This document shows, piece by piece, positions 8,393 to 16,636 of a stretch of DNA of 64,000 bases (positions are counted from its first letter, which is position 1; each line of letters begins with the position of its first letter). The position numbers were made by a program, and so were the translations under genes. Source of the DNA: Flavobacterium palustre. Its GTDB lineage: Bacteria; Bacteroidota; Bacteroidia; Flavobacteriales; Flavobacteriaceae. The DNA lies in contig NZ_BMGA01000004.1 of the NCBI RefSeq assembly GCF_014639535.1, positions 124,001 to 188,000 on the forward strand, given 5' to 3'. The notes beneath the pieces are model-generated. The model was given only the letters and a program-made list of their open reading frames with translations, ran no database searches and was not told where the DNA came from.

Positions 8393-8575
8393 ATTTTCTT
8401 TTTTGCTTGATCAAAAAAGAAACAAAAAAATCAAGTCTTGCGCTTTCTCGTCGGTCAAATTAGTTTTCGAATGCTAAAAGAAAAGAACTCGCCCCGAAAG
8501 CTTTCGGGACTCAAACAACTTTTCTTTTTACGCATTCTTCAAACATTTGACACTCGACTGCGGAAGCTAAGGACA
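8393..8575. repeat. Long intergenic palindromic repeat, copy 2 (183 bp)
   Basis: Direct copy of the element at 5867-6036. Arms of the long hairpin are 8454-8484 and 8520-8551. Its loop is 13 bases longer than in copy 1 because it contains the perfect palindrome CCCGAAAGCTTTCGGG (8493-8508). Where copy 1 pairs GAATAC with GTATTC, copy 2 pairs GAATGC with GCATTC, so both sides of one base pair changed together. Confidence 0.85.
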
Positions 8576-8711
8576 CACGAAAATTATCATCGAAAATAAT
8601 AACAACTTTTCTCACCCAAAATACCATAACCAAATACATATCAATTATTTACACCAATATTCATTTTTTGGCGTTAAATTTGTAATCAATACACAAGCTA
8701 AAAAATCAATC

Positions 8712-9812
8712 ATGTTAAAATCATTTTTTATCCTCTGTTCCGGAGCTGACAAAAACCTTCTCGAAGGTTGCTCTGAAGGGGAACAAACAAAATATGTAGG
8801 TATTGGTGCGACAGTTTTCTTCACCGCTGTCATGGCTTTCATCGCCAGTGCTTATGCGCTGTTTACCATTTTTGACAATGTGTATCCCGCTATTGCATTT
8901 GGGATAATCTGGAGTTTGCTTATTTTTAATCTGGATCGTTTTATTGTTTCCACCATTCGAAAAAGAGACCATTTTAAAAGTGAATTGCTACAAGCTACTC
9001 CCCGAATTATTTTGGCAATCATCATTGCTATCGTTATTTCGAAACCATTGGAAATTAAAATTTTCGAAAAGGAAATCAATACCGTTTTATTGAAAGAAAA
9101 AAATGCGATGGCTTTGAACAACAAAAAAGAAGTAACTACTTATTTCAAAACGGATTTGGATAAAAACAAGGCTGAAATTGCGACTTTAAAAAATGAAATT
9201 ACCCAAAAAGAAAAAGAAGTCAACAGCTTATACGAAACCTATATTACCGAAGCCGAAGGAACTAAAGGCACGATGAGAATAGGAAAAGGCCCTGTTTTTA
9301 AAGAAAAAATTGCCAAACACAATCTGGCTTCCGCCGAATTAGATACGATTAGAAAAAACAATCTGGCAAAAATTGCCGAAAAAGAAAGTCTGAACAAGCA
9401 ACTCCAAGCCGATTTAGACCAAAAAGTAACCGAAACCCAACCCATCATTGATGGTTTTGATGGTCTGATGGCACGAATCAATGCGTTGAGTAAATTGCCT
9501 TTTTTACCTTCTTTTTTTATTATGCTGCTGTTTTTAGCCGTTGAAACTTCTCCTATCATTGCCAAATTACTTTCTCCAAAAGGCGAATACGATTACAAGT
9601 TGGAAGATTTAGAAACGGCTTTGAAAGCCACATTAAGTCAGGATAAATACCAACGTGAATTATTAGTAAAAACCAGTGCCGCCATGCACGACAAGGTTTA
9701 TCAGGATATTGCCGAAGACAAGAAACTATATGAATTGCAACGAAAAAACGCTACTGATTTACTGGAACTGCAATCCAATAATTTTTTAGAAAAACAGAAG
9801 AAAACTTTATAA
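8712..9812 (+). CDS. DUF4407 membrane protein with coiled coil
   Basis: A 366-residue protein matching the DUF4407 pattern: LCSGADKNLLEGCSEGEQTKYVGIG at the start, two adjacent helices at about 27-50 and 55-75 ending in NLDRFIVSTIRK, a third near 95-112 (ATPRIILAIIIAIVIS), a long charged coiled coil (about 120-245), and a fourth helix near 262-282. The C-terminus is again charged and helical. Its role is not known; the layout suggests a membrane-anchored coiled-coil protein with the coil outside the cytoplasm. A TAAATTTG box at 8675-8682 is a plausible promoter element. A terminator follows directly. Confidence 0.85.
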   Translation: MLKSFFILCSGADKNLLEGCSEGEQTKYVGIGATVFFTAVMAFIASAYALFTIFDNVYPAIAFGIIWSLLIFNLDRFIVSTIRKRDHFKSELLQATPRIILAIIIAIVISKPLEIKIFEKEINTVLLKEKNAMALNNKKEVTTYFKTDLDKNKAEIATLKNEITQKEKEVNSLYETYITEAEGTKGTMRIGKGPVFKEKIAKHNLASAELDTIRKNNLAKIAEKESLNKQLQADLDQKVTETQPIIDGFDGLMARINALSKLPFLPSFFIMLLFLAVETSPIIAKLLSPKGEYDYKLEDLETALKATLSQDKYQRELLVKTSAAMHDKVYQDIAEDKKLYELQRKNATDLLELQSNNFLEKQKKTL

Positions 9813-9818
9813 AACATA

Positions 9819-9856
9819 AAACCCGATAACTGGAAAGTTTCGGGTTTGCGTTTTTT
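9819..9856 (+). terminator. Terminator of the DUF4407 gene
   Basis: Stem AAACCCGA / TCGGGTTT (9819-9826, 9840-9847) with a 13-base loop, followed by GCG and a run of six T. Confidence 0.8.
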
Positions 9857-9878
9857 AGCTGAATACTTGTTTACGAAA

Positions 9879-9963
9879 GCTAGCGCAAGCGTTACGCTTG
9901 TACTTACAAGACATCTTTTTAATGGTTTTGCTTTACGGGCACAAACGGGACGCTTGCGCTAGC
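9879..9963. repeat. Inverted repeat with alternative pairing
   Basis: GCTAGCGCAAGCGT (9879-9892) is repeated exactly as its complement at 9950-9963, 57 bases apart. The left arm also overlaps a tight local hairpin, CAAGCGT-T-ACGCTTG (9886-9900), so the two structures exclude each other. It lies between the DUF4407 terminator and the end of the OLD-family gene. Confidence 0.6.
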
Positions 9964-9992
9964 CGCGGAAACCACTGTTGGCAAATGTTTTT

Positions 9993-11687
9993 CTACTTAA
10001 AAACATTATTTAATTTTTTTACGATTGGATAAAATTCAGTAAAAAGTGTAGTATCTTTATTTTCTTCTTCTTTTTTAAATGCTTCCAATACTTTTTGTTT
10101 CATTTTTGTCCTCGCTCTTTTACCATCTTCAGAATTCTCCATAGTTTCTTGAACTAAACTGACATTCTCTGCGTAAACTTTTGCTAATAATGAACTTGGA
10201 ACTAAGCCTTCAATACATTTTTTACCAGTTTCGTTTTTACCAATTATCAAGAATTCTTTATTTTCTGTCAAGCCTAGTGATTGAAAAGTACTCTTTGTAT
10301 CTCCATATTTATCTAAATCCACAGTAACGACAAATCTTTTAAACCTTTCTTTAATAAATCTTAATAAGATATTGTTTTTTATATTACCTGCACCACCATA
10401 TGGAAAAATTTCACCATCAAAATTAAGTTTATTTGTTCCGTGATACTTTTCTTTTAAAAGTTCAAAATATTCTTTATCAGAATTCCCTTCAACTAAAATA
10501 ATGTCATTTTTTCCACTAAATATAGTTGATTTTAATGGTCCGAAATCTTCACCAGTTATTCCTAGCGAAAGTGCAAATGGTTCGTACCATTTTTCACCCG
10601 ATGTGTCTATTAATCTTGAACCTTTATTGTTCAAATTTAAATCCCTTTCCAAAAGAATATTTGCTTTTGGCTCTTTATGACTTAACAAATAAGGACTATG
10701 TGTTGCAACTAAAATTTGTATCTTAAAGTCAGATGCAATATCTTGAAGTATTCTTCCGAACTCTGCTTGTGCAGAAGGATGAAGGAAACTTTCTGGTTCT
10801 TCAATGATAACTATTGGAGTTAATCTTTTATTTAAATTTGTTGATTCTTGAATACGTTTCGCATTCATTAAATTTAATAGAATTAAAGTTCTATTTTTTG
10901 TTCCTGAACCCCAATCTTCTAATGAGACTTCTATTCCTTTTTCTTTTAAAGATATTTCAATACTTTCTCTATCAATATTAAGATTCGGAATACCTAAAGA
11001 AACATCATACTTTTCAGAAAGTCTTCCTAATAAAGAACTGAATTCCGTTTGATGTTTTTTTAGTGTTTTCTTCACTTCTTTTTCTAGAATATCTTTCTTT
11101 TTTGTTATTAAATCTAAATCCTCATTAGTTAAATAAGATGACAATGAATCTCTTCGTCTTTGAGATAAAAAATAAGGTTCGTTTTCTGTTGAATTATGAA
11201 AAAATATACTTTCAGAACTTCGTATTCTATTTAATAATTCCTCTCTTTTATATTCATCATCTATTTTATGACCATCAAAAAATAACTCAATGTTTGTTGC
11301 ATTTTTGTCAGGCAGATTAGTTGCTTTAATTATTAAGAGTGAAACATCAGTATCATTTGATTCTATATCTTTAAATATAAGTTCATTTATAAATTTGTAT
11401 AAACCAGCATCATTATTCTTATCTAGTTGTAGTACCAATTCAATATAAATTGAGTCATTTACTTTATCTTTTTTCTTCCAATATGGAAAGTCGGAGTTGT
11501 AATCAATTGGACCACTCATATTAGAAAAAAACCTGTAATTATGAGTCAAAAATGATAAAACGGCTTTAATAATGTTTGATTTTCCTGAGTTATTTTTGCC
11601 GGATAATGCATTGTAATATGGATTAAAATCAATTTCAATATCTTCTAAACTTCTATAATTTTTTGCTATAATTTTTTTTAATATCAT
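9993..11687 (-). CDS. OLD-family ATPase/TOPRIM nuclease
   Basis: A 564-residue class 1 OLD protein: an ABC/SMC-type ATPase joined to a TOPRIM nuclease. The Walker A is GKNNSGKS (30-37); a signature-like DWGSGTKNR lies near 255; Walker B is VIIEEPESFLHP near 292, followed by the ATHSPYLL switch. The TOPRIM half shows ILVEGNSDKEYF near 400 (catalytic Glu) and TVDLDKYGD near 456 (metal Asp pair). Such proteins act in phage defence or DNA processing. No helicase partner (as in Gabija) is next to it: downstream is a convergent unrelated gene. The frame opens 13 codons earlier, but homologues begin at MILKKIIAKNYRS, so I start at 11687. The gene is AT-rich and bracketed by palindromic repeats, which hints at acquisition. 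Confidence 0.85.
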   Translation of the reverse strand: MILKKIIAKNYRSLEDIEIDFNPYYNALSGKNNSGKSNIIKAVLSFLTHNYRFFSNMSGPIDYNSDFPYWKKKDKVNDSIYIELVLQLDKNNDAGLYKFINELIFKDIESNDTDVSLLIIKATNLPDKNATNIELFFDGHKIDDEYKREELLNRIRSSESIFFHNSTENEPYFLSQRRRDSLSSYLTNEDLDLITKKKDILEKEVKKTLKKHQTEFSSLLGRLSEKYDVSLGIPNLNIDRESIEISLKEKGIEVSLEDWGSGTKNRTLILLNLMNAKRIQESTNLNKRLTPIVIIEEPESFLHPSAQAEFGRILQDIASDFKIQILVATHSPYLLSHKEPKANILLERDLNLNNKGSRLIDTSGEKWYEPFALSLGITGEDFGPLKSTIFSGKNDIILVEGNSDKEYFELLKEKYHGTNKLNFDGEIFPYGGAGNIKNNILLRFIKERFKRFVVTVDLDKYGDTKSTFQSLGLTENKEFLIIGKNETGKKCIEGLVPSSLLAKVYAENVSLVQETMENSEDGKRARTKMKQKVLEAFKKEEENKDTTLFTEFYPIVKKLNNVFK

Positions 11688-11854
11688 ATTTTCTGTTTCG
11701 TTTTTACAAAATATCTGCCAAATCATTTATATGTATGATAGAATCATACAAAGCCATCCTCTTTTGGATCGCTTAGTCTGATAACTGTCATAAATTATTT
11801 TTCTCAAATATATAAATAAATCCTACAAAAAATAAAGTTTTTTCAATTGCGTCC

Positions 11855-11933
11855 GGCTTTAGCCAAATCCGTATTTAGATTTTGGCTAAAGCCTATGGAA
11901 AACTTTAATTTTAAAATGGCTTAAAAGCCATTT
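11855..11933. repeat. Two adjacent palindromic elements of the GGCTTTAGCC type
   Basis: In the 340-base gap before the OLD gene, GGCTTTAGCCAAA (11855-11867) is matched exactly by TTTGGCTAAAGCC (11881-11893), followed by AAATGGCTT-AA-AAGCCATTT (11914-11933). The rest of the gap (to 12027) is AT-rich and ends with text of the form AATCTGTGTAATCTGCGGTTAA, another common Flavobacterium intergenic motif. No gene is seen there. Confidence 0.6.
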
Positions 11934-12027
11934 CTATTGATTTTTAAAGCTCAGATTTCACGAATTAAAAATTAAGCATAGAAAAAGAATCTGTGCTAAT
12001 CTGTGTAATCTGCGGTTAAAAACTAAT

Positions 12028-13086
12028 TTACTTTTTAGCTGCATCAATCAATTGCTGAATACTATCCCAGCTGTAATAATGAAAAGTCATTCCGTTGCTC
12101 ATGGCTACAAAAAGTCCGTTTTGAAATACACCGCCTAAGTTTACACTCGTAACATCGGCTCCGTCACATTCTATGGTTGAAGTTGGAATTTCAGCCAATA
12201 ACGGATATTCATTCGGATTTCCATTTACTCCTTCTCTTGGATAGACCATAAAAGTATTGGCTTGCTGATTCGACACTAAAATATAACCTTCGGTTGCTGT
12301 TTTTTTGTAAATCGCAATTCCTTCATGATCAGCTTTAAAGTCTTTTTGACCAAAAAGAGCTAATTCGTTATCATTTTTAGCAGCCGGATCAGCCACATAT
12401 TTTCGGATTCCGAATTGCTCATCACAATAAATAATAGTTCCTAATTCGTTATCCACCGCAATGGCTTCTATTTCTTTTTTCCCGCTGTAATTTCCAAATT
12501 TTCGCACTACAGTTCCATCTACTTTTCCATTACCGGAATCGGTCAATTCGTATTGCCATAAATAACTTCCCGAAAGACCTTCTTTTCTGCCTACAACAGC
12601 AAAAATTTTCTGGTCGCTTGGACGAGTGTACAATGCAATCCCCATTGGGTCACGCATTGTTTCCCCTTCAAAAACCGGAATTCCTCCGTTGTCAATGGGT
12701 TCTAAATCAGGCAGACCAAACACTCTGATTTTATTATTTTCTCTTTCGGTGGTTACGGCAACATCCACTTTTTTGCCGTTTATCATTAATCCGTAAGCAA
12801 TATCCACATTATTGGGTCTTTGTAATACAATGGATTTTTTGATGATTTTTCCATGTAAATCAAAGGCATACAATCCGCCATCGGTATCTTTATCTGTACC
12901 AATAACAATGCTTTTTGTAGCGTCTGTTGGGTTAATCCAAATAGCAGGATCATCGGTATCATGCGGTAATGCTTGTGTTACTACTGCCGGTTTCAAAGCA
13001 TCTTTTCGAACAGGTGCTAAAGAACTCCCACAAGAACTTAATGTTAATGCTGCAATTACAGCTGCAACGATAGATTTATTTTTCAT
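12028..13086 (-). CDS. Beta-propeller phytase, lipoprotein
   Basis: A 352-residue 3-phytase-like protein that should release phosphate from phytate. The N-terminus MKNKSIVAAVIAALTLSSCG is a lipoprotein signal with Cys near residue 19. Beta-propeller phytase motifs are seen: DTDDPAIWINP, GTDKDTDGG, RPNNVDIAYG, DEQFGIRKY and DHEGIAIY, which supply the calcium-coordinating acids and blade repeats. The frame continues 16 codons upstream but the signal peptide fixes the start at 13086. It lies 321 bases downstream of a TonB-dependent receptor on the same strand, so phytate-derived phosphate or an inositol phosphate may be imported by that receptor (inference). Surface or periplasmic location. Confidence 0.9.
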   Translation of the reverse strand: MKNKSIVAAVIAALTLSSCGSSLAPVRKDALKPAVVTQALPHDTDDPAIWINPTDATKSIVIGTDKDTDGGLYAFDLHGKIIKKSIVLQRPNNVDIAYGLMINGKKVDVAVTTERENNKIRVFGLPDLEPIDNGGIPVFEGETMRDPMGIALYTRPSDQKIFAVVGRKEGLSGSYLWQYELTDSGNGKVDGTVVRKFGNYSGKKEIEAIAVDNELGTIIYCDEQFGIRKYVADPAAKNDNELALFGQKDFKADHEGIAIYKKTATEGYILVSNQQANTFMVYPREGVNGNPNEYPLLAEIPTSTIECDGADVTSVNLGGVFQNGLFVAMSNGMTFHYYSWDSIQQLIDAAKK

Positions 13087-13103
13087 CTTATTTCTTTTAA
13101 ACG

Positions 13104-13133
13104 AAAAAGTGACAGGATCTAATAATCCTGTCA
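13104..13133 (-). terminator. Terminator-like hairpin in the phytase leader
   Basis: Minus strand: TGACAGGAT, a 6-base loop, ATCCTGTCA (13133-13110), then CTTTTT. It has the form of an intrinsic terminator, but ends 18 bases before the phytase ATG, so it could work as an attenuator for transcripts coming from the receptor gene, or mark the end of that transcript. Confidence 0.55.
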
Positions 13134-13191
13134 ACTTATCTTAAATTATTATTTTTTATTATCGTTGTCCGATTAAATTTTATACATAATC

Positions 13192-13340
13192 AACAGATCG
13201 CTACTCTGTAGCTTTATTAAAAACATCTATTTTTTACTATAAACAGTTCGCTCCTCTGGAGCTATTTAGTCCCATCGGGACTGTTCCGTTTGTAGAAAAA
13301 GAGAATCGACAAAAACAAGCTCCAGAGGAGCGACCTGTAA
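13192..13340. repeat. REP-like cluster: three copies of a small hairpin unit
   Basis: Unit 1 has GCTACTCTGTAGC (13200-13212), unit 2 GCTCCTCTGGAGC (13250-13262), and unit 3 is unit 2 inverted (arm AGCTCCAGAGGAGCG, 13318-13332). Units 2 and 3 form a 15-bp perfect inverted repeat, with AGTCCC-ATC-GGGACT between. Each unit is preceded by ACAG. The stem change A-T to C-G between units 1 and 2 keeps pairing. Typical of REP elements in Bacteroidota; no REP transposase is in the window. Confidence 0.75.
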
Positions 13341-13407
13341 GTAAGCGCCATAAATACTGAATTCAAAATTTCATTTATGTTTTTTACCGGACAACAATGA
13401 TTTTTTA

Positions 13408-16218
13408 TTAAAAGTCAAATTTCAAACCAAAGTTAAAACGTGCCTGATAGTATTCTACTTGTTTCGTATTCGATTCAATTCCCTGGTAATAACGCAACGG
13501 CTGATTGGTTAAATTATTCGCTTCCGCAAAAAGACGAATGTTTGGCGTGATTTTGTAAGCCGCATTAGCATCTAAGAAAAATTGTTTGTCATAATAGCTG
13601 TCCTGATAATCATCAGCTCCTAATTCGTCTAAATAATCCGCAGCAAAATTAGTAGAAACTCTGGCTGAAAAACGTTTGTTTTCCCATGATAACGATCCAT
13701 TAAACATGTGAGGTGCAGTACCTGGAAGACTTACATTATCTCTTTCGTTTCCATCTTCATCAGCTATTCCTTTGGCTTCTGATTTGGTGTATGTATAGTT
13801 CAAATACACTCCGAATCCTTTTAGAAATTTACTTTCAAAGAAATCCAACTGACGTTGTAAAGCGACTTCAAATCCGTAAACATTTACACTTTTCCCATTT
13901 CTGGATTGTACAAACGACCAGTTTTCACCTGTTGGGATTGGATTACTTTGATCTGGAAAATCAGCAGCAAACTTAGTAGTTGTGTATTGGTTATCGCTGT
14001 AATTGTAGATAAAATCATTTAATCTTTTGTAGAAAACACCTCCTGAAATCAAACCAACCGATTTGAAATAATTCTCGGCCATGAAATCATAATTATACGA
14101 ATACGTAGCGTCCAAATCCGGATTTCCGGCAGTAATTTCCATATCCGAAGCAATGTTGTTTACATACGGAGCCAAAGCATAGTAATTAGGTCTGGCTAAA
14201 GCTGTAGTTGCCGCTGCTCTTAAAATCAAATCTTTTGTGGCGTTATATTGTAATGAAATACTTGGCAAAAGATTCGTATAGGTATTTTTTGTAGTGATTT
14301 CGCCTTCTAATTCTTCTTCGTCAAGAACACGATTTCCTGTGTAATTGATATGAGTAGTTTCGGAACGGAAACCTAAAACCATCGATAATTTATCATTAAA
14401 ATCCTGATCCCATCTTACATAAGCCGCATAGATGTTTTCTTTAGCATTATAATTTACTGCTAAAAACTCAGCCGGATCAGCTTCTTTGTCAAATAAAGCA
14501 GCATTGTTTAAATCTAAATTCCCTAAAAAGTTAGCCGAAGCAAAAGTTCCAGGCACATATTTATCTCCCGGATTGAATCCTTTTCCATCAAAAAAGCTCG
14601 TTGGAACATCCGATAACAAAGCCATATCATCATTGATTGGTTCGTAAGCATAGAAAATATTGTTTCTCATTTTCTCTTTCATTCGCAATCTAAGACCGGT
14701 TCTCAATCTTCCTTTTTCAGCAGGAATAATAGTAAAAGGCACACGAATATTAACTTTTGCACCAAATTCACTTTCAGAAGTATCATCGGTATTTTCAGAA
14801 ACGGAATCCAATTCTAATTCGTCCAATGCCTCACCGGCTGCTGTTACTAAAGGAAATTTGTTTTCTGAAAAATCCTGAAAAATATCCAGCCCTTTCTGAC
14901 GGTATTCGATATAACGTTCCTCAGGGCGGAATTCTCTGGCTTTAGCATAATTAGCTGACCAGTCTAAATCCAGTTTCGAATTGATTAAATGTTCTCCGCG
15001 AAGGGAATAATTTTGAACCGTTTGTCTTTCTAACCTTCTGTTTTTATTTCGGTTATTATCAATTCCACCCTTAGTCTGACGTTTTACACGACCTTCAAAA
15101 CCAATGATGTCTTCACCATCATAAATCGCTTCAATATCGTCATACGTAGTTCTGAAACGGTTTTCTCTATCGTCTCTCCAGTTGTAAATTGCATTGGCAA
15201 AAATGGTATTGTTTTCATTGAATTTGTAATCCAAAGCAATCGAAGCACTACAGCGAATACGTTGTACATCGTACTTTCTGATTTCGGCAGCCTGTAGAAA
15301 TTCATTTCCAAATTCATCTTTCGTCCATTCATTTTCTACGTTATCCGAACCGTAATCTACATTATTATACGAACCGCTTATCACCGCACCAAATTTATCA
15401 TTGAAATAACGATTTCCGTAAACCAAACCAGCAGTATAAGATGCTTTTTCACGAATAGGCAAATAACCTCCCGCTACTGTAGCCGAGATTCTCTCTCCGT
15501 TTGGAGTGGCTCTGGTAATTAAATTCACCGAACCTCCAATCGCATCGGCATCCATATCTGAAGTTAATGTTTTATTGACTTCGATAGTCGAAATCATATC
15601 CGACGGAATTAAATCCATTTGTACATTACGGTTATCTCCTTCAGCTGACGGAATTCGGTCTCCGTTTAAAGTCACAGAGTTCAATGATGGTGCCAAACCT
15701 CTGATGATGATGTTTCTGGCTTCTCCCTGGTCATTTTGCATAGTAACACCCGGAACACGTTTTAAAGCATCTCCAATATTAGCATCCGGAAAACGCCCTA
15801 CCTGATCTGACGAAATTACGTTTCCAATATTTTTGTTGTGTTTTTGTTGACTCAAAGCTTTAGCTTGCCCTTTCAAAACATCACCTATAACTACTTCGTT
15901 TAATTGCGTTCCTGAAACTTTAAGAGCAAAATTCTGAACTGCATTTGCACCTTTAGCAACCACAAGATTAGCTGAAGCGGCCGCATAGCCTATATAAGAT
16001 ACTTTTACGGTATAAGAACCTTCCTGTATATTTAAAAATTCATAACGTCCATTGTAATCAGAAATGGTATATTTATTCATTCCTTCCAGCTGCAGCATTG
16101 CACCCGGCAAGGGCATTTTATCATCGGCATCCAGCACTTTTCCGGATATTACCCCTTTTTGAGCATAAGTTGCCAATGCTAGTAAAAAAAACATCACGAC
16201 TAAATAATTTTTTTTCAT
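13408..16218 (-). CDS. TonB-dependent outer-membrane receptor with N-terminal CarboxypepD-like domain
   Basis: A 936-residue receptor. Signal peptide MKKNYLVVMFFLLALATYAQ, then a carboxypeptidase-regulatory-like beta-sandwich (about 22-105, GVISGKVLDADDKMPLPGA), a plug (about 125-240, with RFPDANIGDALKRVPGV and the IIIRGLAP motif), and a beta-barrel ending in FGLKFDF with the terminal aromatic typical of barrels. The plug belongs to the subgroup often linked with sugars, amino acids and phosphates rather than iron. Next downstream on the same strand is a phytase, suggesting uptake of an inositol phosphate or phosphate ester; this is context-based. It has a promoter ending 26 bases before the start. 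Confidence 0.9.
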   Translation of the reverse strand: MKKNYLVVMFFLLALATYAQKGVISGKVLDADDKMPLPGAMLQLEGMNKYTISDYNGRYEFLNIQEGSYTVKVSYIGYAAASANLVVAKGANAVQNFALKVSGTQLNEVVIGDVLKGQAKALSQQKHNKNIGNVISSDQVGRFPDANIGDALKRVPGVTMQNDQGEARNIIIRGLAPSLNSVTLNGDRIPSAEGDNRNVQMDLIPSDMISTIEVNKTLTSDMDADAIGGSVNLITRATPNGERISATVAGGYLPIREKASYTAGLVYGNRYFNDKFGAVISGSYNNVDYGSDNVENEWTKDEFGNEFLQAAEIRKYDVQRIRCSASIALDYKFNENNTIFANAIYNWRDDRENRFRTTYDDIEAIYDGEDIIGFEGRVKRQTKGGIDNNRNKNRRLERQTVQNYSLRGEHLINSKLDLDWSANYAKAREFRPEERYIEYRQKGLDIFQDFSENKFPLVTAAGEALDELELDSVSENTDDTSESEFGAKVNIRVPFTIIPAEKGRLRTGLRLRMKEKMRNNIFYAYEPINDDMALLSDVPTSFFDGKGFNPGDKYVPGTFASANFLGNLDLNNAALFDKEADPAEFLAVNYNAKENIYAAYVRWDQDFNDKLSMVLGFRSETTHINYTGNRVLDEEELEGEITTKNTYTNLLPSISLQYNATKDLILRAAATTALARPNYYALAPYVNNIASDMEITAGNPDLDATYSYNYDFMAENYFKSVGLISGGVFYKRLNDFIYNYSDNQYTTTKFAADFPDQSNPIPTGENWSFVQSRNGKSVNVYGFEVALQRQLDFFESKFLKGFGVYLNYTYTKSEAKGIADEDGNERDNVSLPGTAPHMFNGSLSWENKRFSARVSTNFAADYLDELGADDYQDSYYDKQFFLDANAAYKITPNIRLFAEANNLTNQPLRYYQGIESNTKQVEYYQARFNFGLKFDF

Positions 16219-16243
16219 TGTTCTTGTTTTAATTAATTTGAGG

Positions 16244-16272
16244 CAAAACTAGACGCCATTCATTAATTTAAA
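16244..16272 (-). promoter_or_regulatory. Promoter of the phytase-associated TonB receptor
   Basis: Minus strand: TTTA (16272-16269), 17 bases, TAGTTTTG (16251-16244). The downstream box is a perfect TAnnTTTG; the upstream box has one mismatch. Confidence 0.55.
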
Positions 16273-16485
16273 CCCTGAAAAAAATTAAGCTATTGTTATG
16301 AATCATAGCTTTAAAAAATGTCTGTTTACAATAAGGTAATATTTGAAATGAAGAAACATTTTGGATTGAACTTAGGAAAGACATAGGGTATGTTTAAAAT
16401 AAATTTTATTTCCCCAATCCCTAAAAGTAATCTCAAAAAGTTAAGAACTAATTCTACTAAAAAGTGCGAGCTCCCAAATATAGAA

Positions 16486-16577
16486 AAGCCACCCCGCCCG
16501 CTGGGCACCCCTCCAAAGGAGGGGAAATCAGACGACTTCCCCTCCTTTGGAGGGGTGCCTGAAAGGCGGGGTGGTTT
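16486..16577. repeat. Long GC-rich hairpin repeat (41-base arms)
   Basis: Arms 16486-16526 and 16537-16577 are complementary except for a small internal patch, with a 10-base loop; the inner 20 bases (GGCACCCCTCCAAAGGAGGG and its complement) are perfect. It is strikingly GC-rich inside AT-rich DNA and sits between the 5' end of the receptor gene and the 3' end of the araC-type gene. I recall close relatives scattered through Flavobacterium genomes. Apparent short ORFs over it are by-products of the palindrome. Confidence 0.8.
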
Positions 16578-16636
16578 ATTTAACTTAATTACATCGCACT
16601 AAAAGATGTAATTTTGATGAATTTTGGACCAGATTC

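Noticed and set aside
5867-8575. Composite transposon formed by the two long repeats around DUF423 and pckA.
   Set aside because: The repeats have no transposase and the enclosed genes are core metabolism; duplication or dispersal of the repeat alone explains the pattern.
9993-11687. Gabija defence system.
   Set aside because: The OLD-family protein fits GajA-like families, but no UvrD-like helicase gene is adjacent on either side.
15506-15805. Plus-strand frame opposite the TonB receptor plug region.
   Set aside because: Antisense to a conserved protein domain; no independent evidence.
12028-16218. A polysaccharide utilisation locus.
   Set aside because: The TonB receptor has no SusD-like partner or glycoside hydrolase neighbour; the neighbour is a phytase.
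16390-16602. Short frames across the GC-rich hairpin at 16486-16577.
   Set aside because: They exist only because the inverted repeat lacks stops; no coding signal.
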